Source of the DNA: Ilumatobacteraceae bacterium
GTDB taxonomy: Bacteria; Actinomycetota; Acidimicrobiia; Acidimicrobiales; Ilumatobacteraceae
Length of the DNA stretch: 64,000 bases
Reading direction: 5' to 3'
NCBI GenBank assembly: GCA_033344875.1
Contig: JAWPMO010000001.1
Span: 2,505,595 to 2,569,594, forward strand
The notes beneath the pieces were generated by a model, which was given only the letters and a program-made list of their open reading frames with translations, did no database searches and was not told the DNA's origin. The position numbers and the translations under genes are program-made. Positions 15,584 through 23,482 of this stretch are shown here, one piece after another. Numbering within the stretch: position 1 is the first letter of the stretch; the number at the start of each line of letters is the position of its first letter.

Positions 15584-15613
15584 ACAGTAGCCGAGGGCCT
15601 CGGCGGCCGTCAA
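15584..15613 (-). promoter_or_regulatory. Promoter of the 12-gene operon (TTGACG-18-TACTGT)
   Basis: Reading the minus strand, TTGACG (15613-15608) and TACTGT (15589-15584) are separated by 18 bp and followed at once by operator copy 2. This is a good sigma-70-type match. Confidence 0.6.
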
Positions 15614-15626
15614 CGGGAGCTGCCGA

Positions 15627-16550
15627 TCACGCATCGCCGGCGCCGATCATCGACGTCAGCAGGGCGAACTCGTCCTCGACCGACGAGATCGCCGGGGCGT
15701 CCGACACATCCCGGACCGCCCCGAGGTTGGCCAGCACCGACTCGGGCGTCGGCGCGCTGGAGTACCAGCCCCGGGTCTGCCCGGTGACCACGGCGGCCAC
15801 GCGTCCTCCACCCGCGATCAGGACCTCACCCGAGATCGGACACGACTCGTGCACGAGCATCGCGACCACCGGCGACACGAGCGACGGGTCCATGTGTTCG
15901 GCCAGGTCACCCATGATCTCCTCGGTCATCCGGGTGCGGGCACCCGGGGCGATCGCGTTGACCTTGATGTCGCGGCGGCCACCTTCGATCGCGAGGGCCT
16001 TGGTCAGGCCGATCAGGCCGGCCTTCGCGGCGCTGTAGTTCGCCTGCCCGAAGTTGCCGAGGTAGCCGGCGACCGACGTCGTCATCACCACCCGACCGAA
16101 TCCCTGCTCGCGGAAGTGCGGCCACGCCGCCATCGTGACCCAGGTGCTCCCGAGCAGGTGCACCTCGAGGACCCGCGCCATGTCGGCCGGGTCGAGATTG
16201 TGGAACGCCCGGTCGCGGAGGATGCCGGCGTTGTTGACCACCGCGTCGACGCGCCCGTACTCCTCGATCGCCGTCTCGACGATGGCCGCGGCCGATTCGG
16301 GCGTCGAGACGTCGTGGGCGTCGGCGACCGCATGGCCTCCCGCCGCCTTGATCTCGGCGACCAGTTCGTCGGCCGGGGTCGCCGAGCCGTCGGCCCCGCC
16401 GTCGAGCGCACCACCGACGTCGTTGACCACCACGGCAGCACCCCGGCTCGCGAGCAGCAGCGCATGCTCACGGCCGAGCCCGCGCCCCGAGCCGGTCACG
16501 ATCACCACCCGGCCGTCGAAATCCATCGGTGTGTCCCCTGCGTTGCTCAT
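15627..16550 (-). CDS. SDR family protein, MFE-2-like (3R)-hydroxyacyl-CoA dehydrogenase
   Basis: A 307-residue SDR. The cofactor motif VIVTGSGRGLGREHALLLASRG, followed by VVVNDVGGALDGG, is typical of the dehydrogenase half of peroxisomal multifunctional enzyme 2, which oxidises (3R)-hydroxyacyl-CoA with NAD. NNAGILRD, TTSVAGYLGNFGQANYSAAKAG (Ser, Tyr, Lys) and VNAIAPGARTRMT follow. About 60 extra C-terminal residues (after the sheet) also fit the MFE-2 group. I chose the ATG at 16550 because AGGAG lies 5 nt upstream; the GTG at 16553 leaves only 2 nt. It is divergent from the CoA-transferase operon and shares the intergenic operator at 16612. Confidence 0.87.
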   Translation of the reverse strand: MSNAGDTPMDFDGRVVIVTGSGRGLGREHALLLASRGAAVVVNDVGGALDGGADGSATPADELVAEIKAAGGHAVADAHDVSTPESAAAIVETAIEEYGRVDAVVNNAGILRDRAFHNLDPADMARVLEVHLLGSTWVTMAAWPHFREQGFGRVVMTTSVAGYLGNFGQANYSAAKAGLIGLTKALAIEGGRRDIKVNAIAPGARTRMTEEIMGDLAEHMDPSLVSPVVAMLVHESCPISGEVLIAGGGRVAAVVTGQTRGWYSSAPTPESVLANLGAVRDVSDAPAISSVEDEFALLTSMIGAGDA

Positions 16551-16611
16551 CACATCTCCTGTCGCGTGGTCGTTCGGTAGATCGATCCGAACGCTCCCCT
16601 GGAGTGCGCCA

Positions 16612-16629
16612 ACCTAGCACTTGCTTGTT
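16612..16629. promoter_or_regulatory. 18-bp regulon operator, copy 3
   Basis: ACCTAGCACTTGCTTGTT, between the divergent SDR and CoA-transferase genes. TTGCTT (16621-16626) inside it is positioned as a -35, 17 bp before TAACGT. Confidence 0.82.
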
Positions 16630-16649
16630 TGCAGGTCGATTGCTAACGT
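16621..16649 (+). promoter_or_regulatory. Promoter of the CoA-transferase operon (TTGCTT-17-TAACGT)
   Basis: The -35 TTGCTT is inside operator copy 3. The -10 TAACGT (16644-16649) lies exactly 7 nt before the GTG at 16657, which predicts a leaderless transcript. A repressor on the operator would block the -35. Confidence 0.55.
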
Positions 16650-16656
16650 CCCGCCG

Positions 16657-17970
16657 GTGGGGACAGGAGGCTCGAAGCACGTGGTCGTCGACGCCACGAC
16701 GACCCTGTCCGACCTCCTCCCGGCCGGCAGCCGAGTGGTCGCGTCGCCCGGGTGCGGCTCGCCGAGCACGTTGCTGGAGCTGCTCGCCCGGCGGTCACAC
16801 CAGGTCCCGCTGACCCTGATGTCGGGCCTCCAGATCGACGGCTACCCCTTCCTCGGGCAGGTCGACACCACCACGTTCCGGTACCTGACCTGGCACGTCG
16901 CCGGCCCCCTCCGCGATCAGTTGGCATCGGGTGTCGTCGACTACGTCCCCGCTCGCGCGTCCGACGTGCCGCGGTTGATCCGCGGGTGGCAGGCCAACGT
17001 GACGCTGATCAGGGTGTCGCCGGCCGATGCCGATGGCTTCCACAGCCTCGGGCCGTCGGCGAGCTACCCGCACCCGAGCGCCCACTTCACCCCGATCGTG
17101 ATCGCCGAGATCGACCCGGACGTCCCCCGCACCAACGGCGCCATGATCCACGAGTCGCTGATCACCGCGACCGTCGACTCCCAGTCGCCGATGCCGGTGT
17201 ACGAGGCCGGGGTGCCCGATGCGACCAGCCGGGCGATCGCGCGACACATCTGCACGCTGCTGCCGGAGCGTCCAACCCTGCAGCTCGGCATCGGGGCGAT
17301 CCCCGAGGCGGTCACGGCGGAACTGGCCGACATCGACCTCGGTCCGCTGCGCTTCGCCGGCATGGTGACCGACTCGATCGTCGCGGTTGCCGAAGCCGGT
17401 CGGCTCGATGCCGATGCCGTGCACCCGGACGCGTGCATCTCGGTCGCCGAACTGATGGGCGGGCCCGAACTCATGCGCTTCGCCCACGACAACCCACTCG
17501 TCGCCGTGACCGAGTCGTCGATCTCGCACAACCCGCTCGTGTTGGGCCACGTGCCGCGGTTCGTGAGCATCAACTCGGCGATCGCCCTCGACCTCACCGG
17601 CCAGATCAACGCCGAGACGGTCAACGGTCGCCAGATCTCGGGGATCGGCGGCAGCGTCGACTACAGCGAGGCCGCGTTCGCGTCCGACGGCGGCCTGCGC
17701 ATCATCGCCATGGCGTCGACCACCCGCGACGGGCGGCACAGTCGGATCGTCGAAACCTTCCCGCCGGGCGATGTCGTCACCGTGCCGCGGAGCACCGCCG
17801 ACATCGTCGTGACCGAACACGGCGTCGCCGACCTGCGCGGGCGCAGCCTCGCCGAGCGCCGAGCGGCGTTGCTGGCGATCTGCGACCCCTCCTTCGCCAC
17901 CGAGTCAGCCGACCATCCGGCCGACCACCCAGCCGACCACCCAGCCGACCACCAGGAGATCCCCACATGA
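16657..17970 (+). CDS. Acetyl-CoA hydrolase/transferase family CoA-transferase
   Basis: A 437-residue protein of the 4-hydroxybutyrate CoA-transferase/acetyl-CoA hydrolase family, moving CoA between acids. Family blocks are VVASPGCGSPSTLLELL, LQLGIGAIPEAV, ISHNPLVLGHVPRFVSINSA, GRQISGIGGSVDYSEAAF and VVTEHGVADLRGRSLAERRAAL. The catalytic Glu normally found in an H-x-E-M segment seems to be Gly in RFAGMVTDSIV; I am not certain of that alignment. The GTG at 16657 fits a leaderless start; a GTG at 16681 with AGGAGG 10 nt upstream is the alternative. The C-terminus carries four ADHP-type repeats. Its stop overlaps the MaoC start by 4 bp. Confidence 0.85.
   Translation: MGTGGSKHVVVDATTTLSDLLPAGSRVVASPGCGSPSTLLELLARRSHQVPLTLMSGLQIDGYPFLGQVDTTTFRYLTWHVAGPLRDQLASGVVDYVPARASDVPRLIRGWQANVTLIRVSPADADGFHSLGPSASYPHPSAHFTPIVIAEIDPDVPRTNGAMIHESLITATVDSQSPMPVYEAGVPDATSRAIARHICTLLPERPTLQLGIGAIPEAVTAELADIDLGPLRFAGMVTDSIVAVAEAGRLDADAVHPDACISVAELMGGPELMRFAHDNPLVAVTESSISHNPLVLGHVPRFVSINSAIALDLTGQINAETVNGRQISGIGGSVDYSEAAFASDGGLRIIAMASTTRDGRHSRIVETFPPGDVVTVPRSTADIVVTEHGVADLRGRSLAERRAALLAICDPSFATESADHPADHPADHPADHQEIPT
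17908..17955 (+). repeat. Four 12-bp tandem repeats in the CoA-transferase 3' end
   Basis: GCCGACCATCCG, then GCCGACCACCCA twice, then GCCGACCACCAG, encoding a repeated Ala-Asp-His-Pro tail. The last unit merges into the ribosome-binding region (CAGGAG) of the MaoC gene. Confidence 0.85.
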
Positions 17971-18449
17971 GAGTGTTCGAACGCCGAGGCCGCTACTACG
18001 ACGAGTACGAGATCGGCGACGTGTTCAAGCACAAGCCGGGCCGCACGATCACCGAGACCGACAACACGCTCTTCACGACGCTGACCATGAACACCCAGAG
18101 CCTCCACCTCGACGCCGAAGTCGCCGCCCAGAGCGAGTTCGGGCAGCGGCTCGTCAACAGTCTGATGACGCTGTCGATCGCCGCCGGCCTGAGCGTCGGC
18201 GACACGACCGAGGGCACGACGATCGCCAACCTGGGCTTCGGGGAGATCGGTTTCCCCCGACCGGTGTTCATCGGCGACACGCTGTACGCCGAGACCGAGA
18301 TCATCGCCAAGCGGCCGTCGAAGTCGCGCGAGGGTCAGGGCATCGTCACGTTCGAACATCGCGCCCGCAACCAGACCGGCGACATCGTGTGCACCGCGCA
18401 GCGATCCGCTCTCGTGTGGTTCGACGAGGAGGCCCAGTCCGCGTCATGA
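17967..18449 (+). CDS. MaoC family dehydratase
   Basis: A 160-residue single hot-dog (R)-hydratase-like protein, resembling mesaconyl-CoA/beta-methylmalyl-CoA hydratases. The active-site segment TMNTQSLHLDAEVAAQSEFGQRLVNS keeps the Asn-x-x-x-x-His pattern used by this subgroup, then PVFIGDTLYAETEI. It should hydrate an enoyl-CoA or dehydrate a 3-hydroxyacyl-CoA. ATGA overlaps link it to the CoA-transferase before and the LLM gene after; CAGGAG precedes the ATG. Unlike the MaoC-fold gene at 2555, this one retains the catalytic motif. Confidence 0.88.
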   Translation: MRVFERRGRYYDEYEIGDVFKHKPGRTITETDNTLFTTLTMNTQSLHLDAEVAAQSEFGQRLVNSLMTLSIAAGLSVGDTTEGTTIANLGFGEIGFPRPVFIGDTLYAETEIIAKRPSKSREGQGIVTFEHRARNQTGDIVCTAQRSALVWFDEEAQSAS

Positions 18450-19471
18450 AGCTCGACCACAGCCTGATCGGCCACACCTCCACCCGGGCCGCCGACGACG
18501 CCCGATGGGCCGAGGACGCCGGGTTCAGCGGTGTCTGGGCGACCGAGAGCGTCACCGACGCCTTCCTCCAGTCGATGGCGGCGGCGCTCACGACCGAGCG
18601 CGTCGAGGTCGGCACGGCGATCGCCGTCGCGTTCGCCCGCAATCCGATGACGACGGCGTACGCGGCGTGGGACCTGGCAGCGGCGACCGAGGGCCGCTTC
18701 GTCCTCGGGCTCGGCACCCAGATCGAGGCACACATCACGCGTCGCTTCTCGATGCCGTGGAGTTCACCGGTCGACCGGATGGCCGAGTACATCGAGGCGC
18801 TCCGCGCCATCTTCACGGCCTGGCGCGACGGCTCGCGACTCCGATTCGAAGGCGAGTTGTACCGCCACACCCTGATGTCGCCGGTGTTCACCCCGCCGCA
18901 CCACGAGCACGAGATCCCGATCGGCATCGCCGCGGTGGGGCCACGGATGATGCAGCTCGCCGGGGGTTCGTGCGACGTCGCGATCCTGCACGGCATGGTA
19001 CATCCCGCGTACCTCGACGACGTCGGCCTTCCCGCTCTCGACGTCGGCCTCGCCGAGTCGGGTCGCTCCCGCTCGGACATCACGCTGTCGTGTCCGCTGT
19101 TCATGGCGATGGGCGACGACGACGAGACGATCGCCGGCGAGGTCGCCAAGACCAAGGAACAGGTCGCGTTCTACGCCTCGACGCCGGCGTACCGGCGGAT
19201 CCTCGACCCGATCGGCTTCGGCGACCTGCAGCCCGAACTCCAGGCGCTCTCTCGCGAGCAGCGGTGGGGCGAGATGAGCGGCCTGATCGGTGACGACCTG
19301 CTCGCCCACGTCGCCTTCATCGGGTCGCCCGAGGACATGCCCCGCCTCGTTCGCGATCGTCTCGGCGACCGCATCGACCGGGTGTCGTCGTACTTCGGTT
19401 GGCCCGCCGACGACCTCGACCGCCTCCGAGCCATCGCCGCCGACTTCGAACGAACGGAGCACCCGACGTGA
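18446..19471 (+). CDS. LLM class F420-dependent oxidoreductase (TIGR03617-like)
   Basis: A 341-residue luciferase-like protein of a different subgroup from those at 8380, 26628 and 36328. It opens MKLDHSLIGHTSTRAADDAR, then GFSGVWATESVTDAF, FARNPMTTAYAAWDLAAAT, GRFVLGLGTQIEAHITRRF and PIGIAAVGPRMMQLAGG. TIGR03617-type members bind F420. The ATG at 18446 overlaps the MaoC stop by 4 bp; the stop overlaps the GTG of the SnoaL gene. It probably performs a hydride-transfer step in the same pathway. Confidence 0.86.
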   Translation: MKLDHSLIGHTSTRAADDARWAEDAGFSGVWATESVTDAFLQSMAAALTTERVEVGTAIAVAFARNPMTTAYAAWDLAAATEGRFVLGLGTQIEAHITRRFSMPWSSPVDRMAEYIEALRAIFTAWRDGSRLRFEGELYRHTLMSPVFTPPHHEHEIPIGIAAVGPRMMQLAGGSCDVAILHGMVHPAYLDDVGLPALDVGLAESGRSRSDITLSCPLFMAMGDDDETIAGEVAKTKEQVAFYASTPAYRRILDPIGFGDLQPELQALSREQRWGEMSGLIGDDLLAHVAFIGSPEDMPRLVRDRLGDRIDRVSSYFGWPADDLDRLRAIAADFERTEHPT

Positions 19472-19944
19472 ACACACGCGACCAGCTGTCCGACGACGAT
19501 CGACGATCGATCGAACGCCTCCAGTACCGGTACTGCGATCTGGTCGATCGGGCGCGGGTCGACGAGCTGGTCGACCTGTTCGCCGATGACGCCGAGATCG
19601 ACTACGGCCACGGCCGGAGCATCTCCGGCGCCGACTCGCTCGCGACGTTCTTCCACGACCGGTTCCGCGCCTACAGCGGCACGAGCCACCACCTGTCGAA
19701 CGTGATGATCGACGTCGACGAGGACGGCGCGGTCAACGTGCAGTCGTCGATCTACGCATGGCACCAGTTCCATGACGGGTCTCAGGTCGAGGTCTGGGGT
19801 CGGTACCTCGATGTCGTCGTCCGGTGTGACGACGGGTGGCGTTTCGGCACGCGGGCGATCCGTGCCGCCGGATGGCGCGGCTTCACGGTCCCCGAGGGCG
19901 AACAGGGCCCGTTCCAGATGATCGATCGCGAGGTCGTCAGGTGA
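19468..19944 (+). CDS. SnoaL-like/NTF2-fold protein
   Basis: A 158-residue cone-shaped NTF2-like protein. The pattern IERLQYRYCDLVDRARVDELVDLFADDAEIDYG is the standard helix-plus-strand opening, followed by HHLSNVMIDVDEDGAVNVQSS and WGRYLDVVVRCDDGWRF. Homologues include scytalone dehydratase-like and SnoaL-like cyclases and isomerases; no specific activity can be assigned. GTG start with GTGA overlaps at both ends of the gene, inside the CoA-transferase operon. Confidence 0.85.
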   Translation: MNTRDQLSDDDRRSIERLQYRYCDLVDRARVDELVDLFADDAEIDYGHGRSISGADSLATFFHDRFRAYSGTSHHLSNVMIDVDEDGAVNVQSSIYAWHQFHDGSQVEVWGRYLDVVVRCDDGWRFGTRAIRAAGWRGFTVPEGEQGPFQMIDREVVR

Positions 19945-20564
19945 CCGAGCTCCTCGACCTCGACGAGATCATGGCGACGGCGCGGGCGACGCGCAGCTTC
20001 CTCGACCGCCCCGTCGACCGCGCCCTCCTCACCGAGATCGTCGAAGCGGCGACCTGGGCACCGAGCCCGCGCAACACGCAACCGTGGGAGTTCGTCGTCG
20101 TCGACGACCCGGAGCCGCGTGCGCGCATCGGCGCCCTGCTCGAACCGCGCGCGGCCGAGGTCGACGCCGCGGCCGAACGTCTCGACACCGAGGCGCAGCG
20201 CAAGATGTACCGCAGCGCCGCCGCGCTGATCCGGTCGATCGGAACTGCGCCGGCCGTCGTGTTCGTGTGTGGCCGTGCCACCGATTACGGCCGCGATTTC
20301 GACGCGGAGGACATGGTGCTGAGCGCGGTGTACACCGCGTCACAGAACCTGTTGCTCGCGGCGAGGGCCCGCGGGCTGGGCGCTGCATTCACGACCCTGC
20401 ACATCCACGCGGACGCGGCGATCCGCGACGTGCTGGCACTCCCCGACGGTGTATCGGTCGGCGTCACCATCCCGGTCGGGTGGCCGACCACGCCGTTCAA
20501 GCCGCTCCGTCGGCGTCCCGTCGCCGACGTCCTGCACTGGAACCACATCGAGGAGACACCATGA
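19941..20564 (+). CDS. Nitroreductase family protein
   Basis: A 207-residue FMN-dependent nitroreductase-fold protein. ARATRSFLDRPVDRALL is followed by APSPRNTQPWEFVVVDDP, the family's S-x-x-N-x-Q-P-W FMN motif, and later SQNLLLAARARGLGAAFTT and PVGWPTTPFKPLRRRPV. Such enzymes reduce nitro groups, quinones or enoyl compounds, or dehydrogenate. The GTG start overlaps the SnoaL stop; the stop overlaps the amidohydrolase ATG. It is another flavin-dependent member of the regulon. Confidence 0.9.
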   Translation: MTELLDLDEIMATARATRSFLDRPVDRALLTEIVEAATWAPSPRNTQPWEFVVVDDPEPRARIGALLEPRAAEVDAAAERLDTEAQRKMYRSAAALIRSIGTAPAVVFVCGRATDYGRDFDAEDMVLSAVYTASQNLLLAARARGLGAAFTTLHIHADAAIRDVLALPDGVSVGVTIPVGWPTTPFKPLRRRPVADVLHWNHIEETP

Positions 20565-21799
20565 CCAGCTCGAGTTCGAACACGCTGGAAGCCGTCCACG
20601 AGGGCGGGTCCCGCGACCCCGATCGGCAGCGGTCGTTCCTCCCGGAGCCGGTCGTCGCTCCGCCTCGCCACACGATCATCTCCGCCGACGACCACGTCCT
20701 CGAACCGCCCGACCTGTTCGTCGGTCGGGTCCCGAGCAAGTTCGCCGACGACGCGCCGCGGGTGATCGAGGGTGACGACGGTGGGCAGTACTGGCTGATC
20801 GACGGCAAGCCCGAAGCGATCCGCGATTGGAACGTCGCGATGGGGCGCGCCACGTCGGAGTGGGGCGGCGAACCGGCTCGCTACGACGAACTCCGCCGCG
20901 GCGGCTGGGACGTCGATGCCCGGGTGCGCGACATGGACGTCGCCGGCATCGCGCTGTCGCTGAACTTCCCATCCGCGATCTGGGGATTCTGCGGTCGCGT
21001 GTTCTCCGCGATGCCCGACGCCGAACTCGGCCTCGCCTGCCTGCGGGCCTACAACGACTGGATGATCGAGGCCTGGTGCGGCGCGCATCCCGGCCGCTTC
21101 ATCGCGTGCCAACTCCCCTGGCTCCGCGACGCGGAGGTCGCGGCGCAGGAGATCCACCGCAACGCCGCCCGCGGCTCGACGTGCGTGTCGTTCTGCGAGA
21201 ACCCCGAGAAGCTCGGGCTCCCGTCGATCCACTCCGGGTACTGGGAGCCGTTCTTCCAGGCCTGCGCCGACACCGACACGACGATCAACCTGCACGTCGG
21301 TTCGTCGTCGGAGATCGCCCAGCCGTCGAGCGATTCGCCCCACAGCGTCACCAATGCACTGTTCGGCATGAACTCGATGCTCGCCACCACCGACTGGCTC
21401 TTCTCCCGCGTCACCCTCCGACACCCGAACCTGAAGATCGTCCTGTCCGAGAGCGGCATCGGTTGGGTGCCCGGGCTGATCGACCGCCTCGACTGGGTCG
21501 ACCGGTACCGCGACTCGATCACCCTGCGCGACGACTGGGACATGGCCGACGGACGGCCGAGCGACGTGCTCAAGCGCACCTTCTGGTACACGAGCATCTG
21601 GGACCCGGCCACGTTCGGCGTCATCGACACGATCGGCGCCGACCGCGTCATGCTCGAGGTCGACTACCCGCACCCGGATTCGTCGTGGCCCGAGTGCCAG
21701 GACGTCGTCGACGACCAGCTCGGCGGACTCGACCCGCACGACATCGAGTTGATCACGCACCGCAACGCGCTCGACGTCTACCGCTGTTCGCTGCCGTGA
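20561..21799 (+). CDS. Amidohydrolase family protein
   Basis: A 412-residue PF04909-type amidohydrolase with a 35-residue polar N-terminal extension. IISADDHVLEPPDLF replaces the usual D-x-H-x-H opening by D-D-H, a pattern common in long actinobacterial members. TTINLHVGSSSE, LSESGIGWVPGLIDRLDW and LEVDYPHPDSSWP supply the remaining His/Glu and the catalytic Asp. Likely a decarboxylase or C-C hydrolase; substrate unknown. Only distantly related to the shorter amidohydrolase at 9282. Its ATG overlaps the nitroreductase stop, and its stop overlaps the aldolase GTG. Confidence 0.86.
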   Translation: MTSSSSNTLEAVHEGGSRDPDRQRSFLPEPVVAPPRHTIISADDHVLEPPDLFVGRVPSKFADDAPRVIEGDDGGQYWLIDGKPEAIRDWNVAMGRATSEWGGEPARYDELRRGGWDVDARVRDMDVAGIALSLNFPSAIWGFCGRVFSAMPDAELGLACLRAYNDWMIEAWCGAHPGRFIACQLPWLRDAEVAAQEIHRNAARGSTCVSFCENPEKLGLPSIHSGYWEPFFQACADTDTTINLHVGSSSEIAQPSSDSPHSVTNALFGMNSMLATTDWLFSRVTLRHPNLKIVLSESGIGWVPGLIDRLDWVDRYRDSITLRDDWDMADGRPSDVLKRTFWYTSIWDPATFGVIDTIGADRVMLEVDYPHPDSSWPECQDVVDDQLGGLDPHDIELITHRNALDVYRCSLP

Positions 21800-22560
21800 G
21801 GCACCGCATCGCCGAGCCGGTCATCGGTCGTCGGCGGCTGCCCGAACTTCGTCCCGAACTCGAGTTCGCGCTGCTGGCCAGGGCGCTCCACCGGGCCGGC
21901 TACGACGACGAGGGTCTCGGTCACTTCGTGTACCGCCAACCCGGCGGCACGCTGCTCGCGAATCCGTTCGAATGCGGATGGGACGAGCTGACACCGGCCG
22001 ACGTCATGCGGATCGATCTCGACGGCAACGTCCTCGCCGGCGACTGGACGGTGTCACCGGCGACCCGGCTCCACCTCGAACTCCTCGCTCGTCGCGACGA
22101 CGTGATCGTCTCGATCCACAACCACCCGCGGTGGGCGACCGTGTGGGCCGACGCCAAACTGGTCCCGCCGATCTTCGACCAGACCGGCGCCACCGTCGGC
22201 GACGATCTCGTGCTGCTCGACGAGTACACCGGGTCGGTCGATCAGCCGATCAACGCGTCGGCTGCCGTCGACGCATTGGACGACGCGTCCTCGATGCTGC
22301 TCGCCAACCACGGTGTGCTCGTGACGGGGGCGTCGGTCCAGGAGGCCCACCTCCGAGCGGTCACGCTGGAGTGGCGCTGCCGACGGGCGTGGGAGGTGCG
22401 TTCGATCGCACCCGACGCCGAGCCGCTCGCCGCGGACACCGTCGAGTACGTCCGCCGCGAGGTCGCGAGTGGACGGCGTACCCCGGCGTGGGAGTTCGCG
22501 GTCCGTCGCGAGCTCCGGCTCGATCCGGCGCTCAGCCCGTCGGACGTGGACGGGTGTTGA
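21796..22560 (+). CDS. Class II aldolase/adducin domain protein
   Basis: A 254-residue zinc-dependent class II aldolase-fold protein. NPFECGWDELTPADVMRIDLDG, SIHNHPRWATVWADA (the zinc His pair, here H-N-H) and LLANHGVLVTGASVQEAHLRA (third His) are all recognisable. Members cleave or epimerise sugar phosphates or related hydroxy-acids; fungal and actinobacterial homologues often lack a known substrate. Last gene of the CoA-transferase operon, GTG start overlapping the amidohydrolase stop. Its 3' end overlaps that of the convergent SnoaL gene by 29 bp. Confidence 0.86.
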   Translation: MRHRIAEPVIGRRRLPELRPELEFALLARALHRAGYDDEGLGHFVYRQPGGTLLANPFECGWDELTPADVMRIDLDGNVLAGDWTVSPATRLHLELLARRDDVIVSIHNHPRWATVWADAKLVPPIFDQTGATVGDDLVLLDEYTGSVDQPINASAAVDALDDASSMLLANHGVLVTGASVQEAHLRAVTLEWRCRRAWEVRSIAPDAEPLAADTVEYVRREVASGRRTPAWEFAVRRELRLDPALSPSDVDGC

Positions 22561-23482
22561 AGAAGTCGAACGCGTGCAGCGTGTCGCAGTACTCGCGCAC
22601 CGCCGCCACCTGCCCCTCGACGAGGTCGAGCACGAAGCAGTACCGGTTCTGATACGTCGAACCGTCGCCGCGAACACCGTGGCTCGCGGCCTCGACCGCG
22701 ACCGACGTGTCGCCGGCGGTGATCCACTGCGGGTGCAGCGCCCAGCCGCCTTCGAACGTCGCGATCAGGCCGGGAAGGTGCTTGGCTCGGTCGGCGAGCA
22801 CGGCTTGACCCCAGAGCGGCACACGGTCACCGCCACGCGGTTCGGCGTCGAACCGACCGGGCTCTCGGTTCGGGCCGGAGTCGGCCCACCAGATCGCGTC
22901 CGGCCTGGTGATCGCCGCGAGTCGGTCGGGGCTGGCGGCCGAGATCGCCCCGACGAAGTCGAGTCCGATCTGCGCTCCGGGCGGGTCCGCCTCGACGACC
23001 ACCGGGGTGGGTTCCGTCGCGGTGGTGCGGCGGTCGAGGTGTCGGCCGGAGAAGACGTCGGCGGCATGTGCGGTGTCGAGGTACTCGTGCACCCTCACGA
23101 CGAGGCCGTCGCGGGTCTCGATCGCGAACGCGTAGCGATTGGCATAGCGCCCGCCGTTCGCGAACACGCCATCGCCTTCGACCTCGACGACCGCACGCCG
23201 GTCGTCACCGAACGAATGCCACCGGCGCTGACGGCAACCGTCGGGGAATCTCGTCCGCAGCCCTCGGAGGAGTTCGAGCTTCTCGCCGAGCGGCATCGTG
23301 CCGTGCAGCGGCCACGGGCGGTCCTGTCCCGGGTCGACGCCCTGGACACCGGCGGCGCGATCGAGCCCGGTGTCGACCCACCAGGAGCCGTTCGGGTCGC
23401 ACAGCGGCAGGAGTTCGTCGACGTCGTTGCGATCGAGTGCGTCGATGAACCGCTCGGCCGCCACGACGGCCGCGCCGCTCAT
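22532..23482 (-). CDS. Tandem-duplicated SnoaL/NTF2-like protein
   Basis: A 316-residue protein built of two similar NTF2-like halves (about residues 1-155 and 170-316). Matching stretches include GSWWVDTG against AIWWADSG and NRYAFAIETRDGLVVRVHEYLDT against NRYCFVLDLVEGQVAAVREYCDT. Single-domain relatives are ketosteroid-isomerase-like; the fused form would make an intramolecular dimer. It ends the operon that begins at 27512, overlapping the CoA ligase stop by 4 bp. No catalytic assignment is possible. Confidence 0.82.
   Translation of the reverse strand: MSGAAVVAAERFIDALDRNDVDELLPLCDPNGSWWVDTGLDRAAGVQGVDPGQDRPWPLHGTMPLGEKLELLRGLRTRFPDGCRQRRWHSFGDDRRAVVEVEGDGVFANGGRYANRYAFAIETRDGLVVRVHEYLDTAHAADVFSGRHLDRRTTATEPTPVVVEADPPGAQIGLDFVGAISAASPDRLAAITRPDAIWWADSGPNREPGRFDAEPRGGDRVPLWGQAVLADRAKHLPGLIATFEGGWALHPQWITAGDTSVAVEAASHGVRGDGSTYQNRYCFVLDLVEGQVAAVREYCDTLHAFDFFNTRPRPTG

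Noticed and set aside
15591-15603. CCGAGGGCCTCGG inverted repeat as a terminator of the SDR gene
   Set aside because: It is short, has no T-run and lies in the spacer of the 12-gene operon promoter, so I do not call it a terminator.
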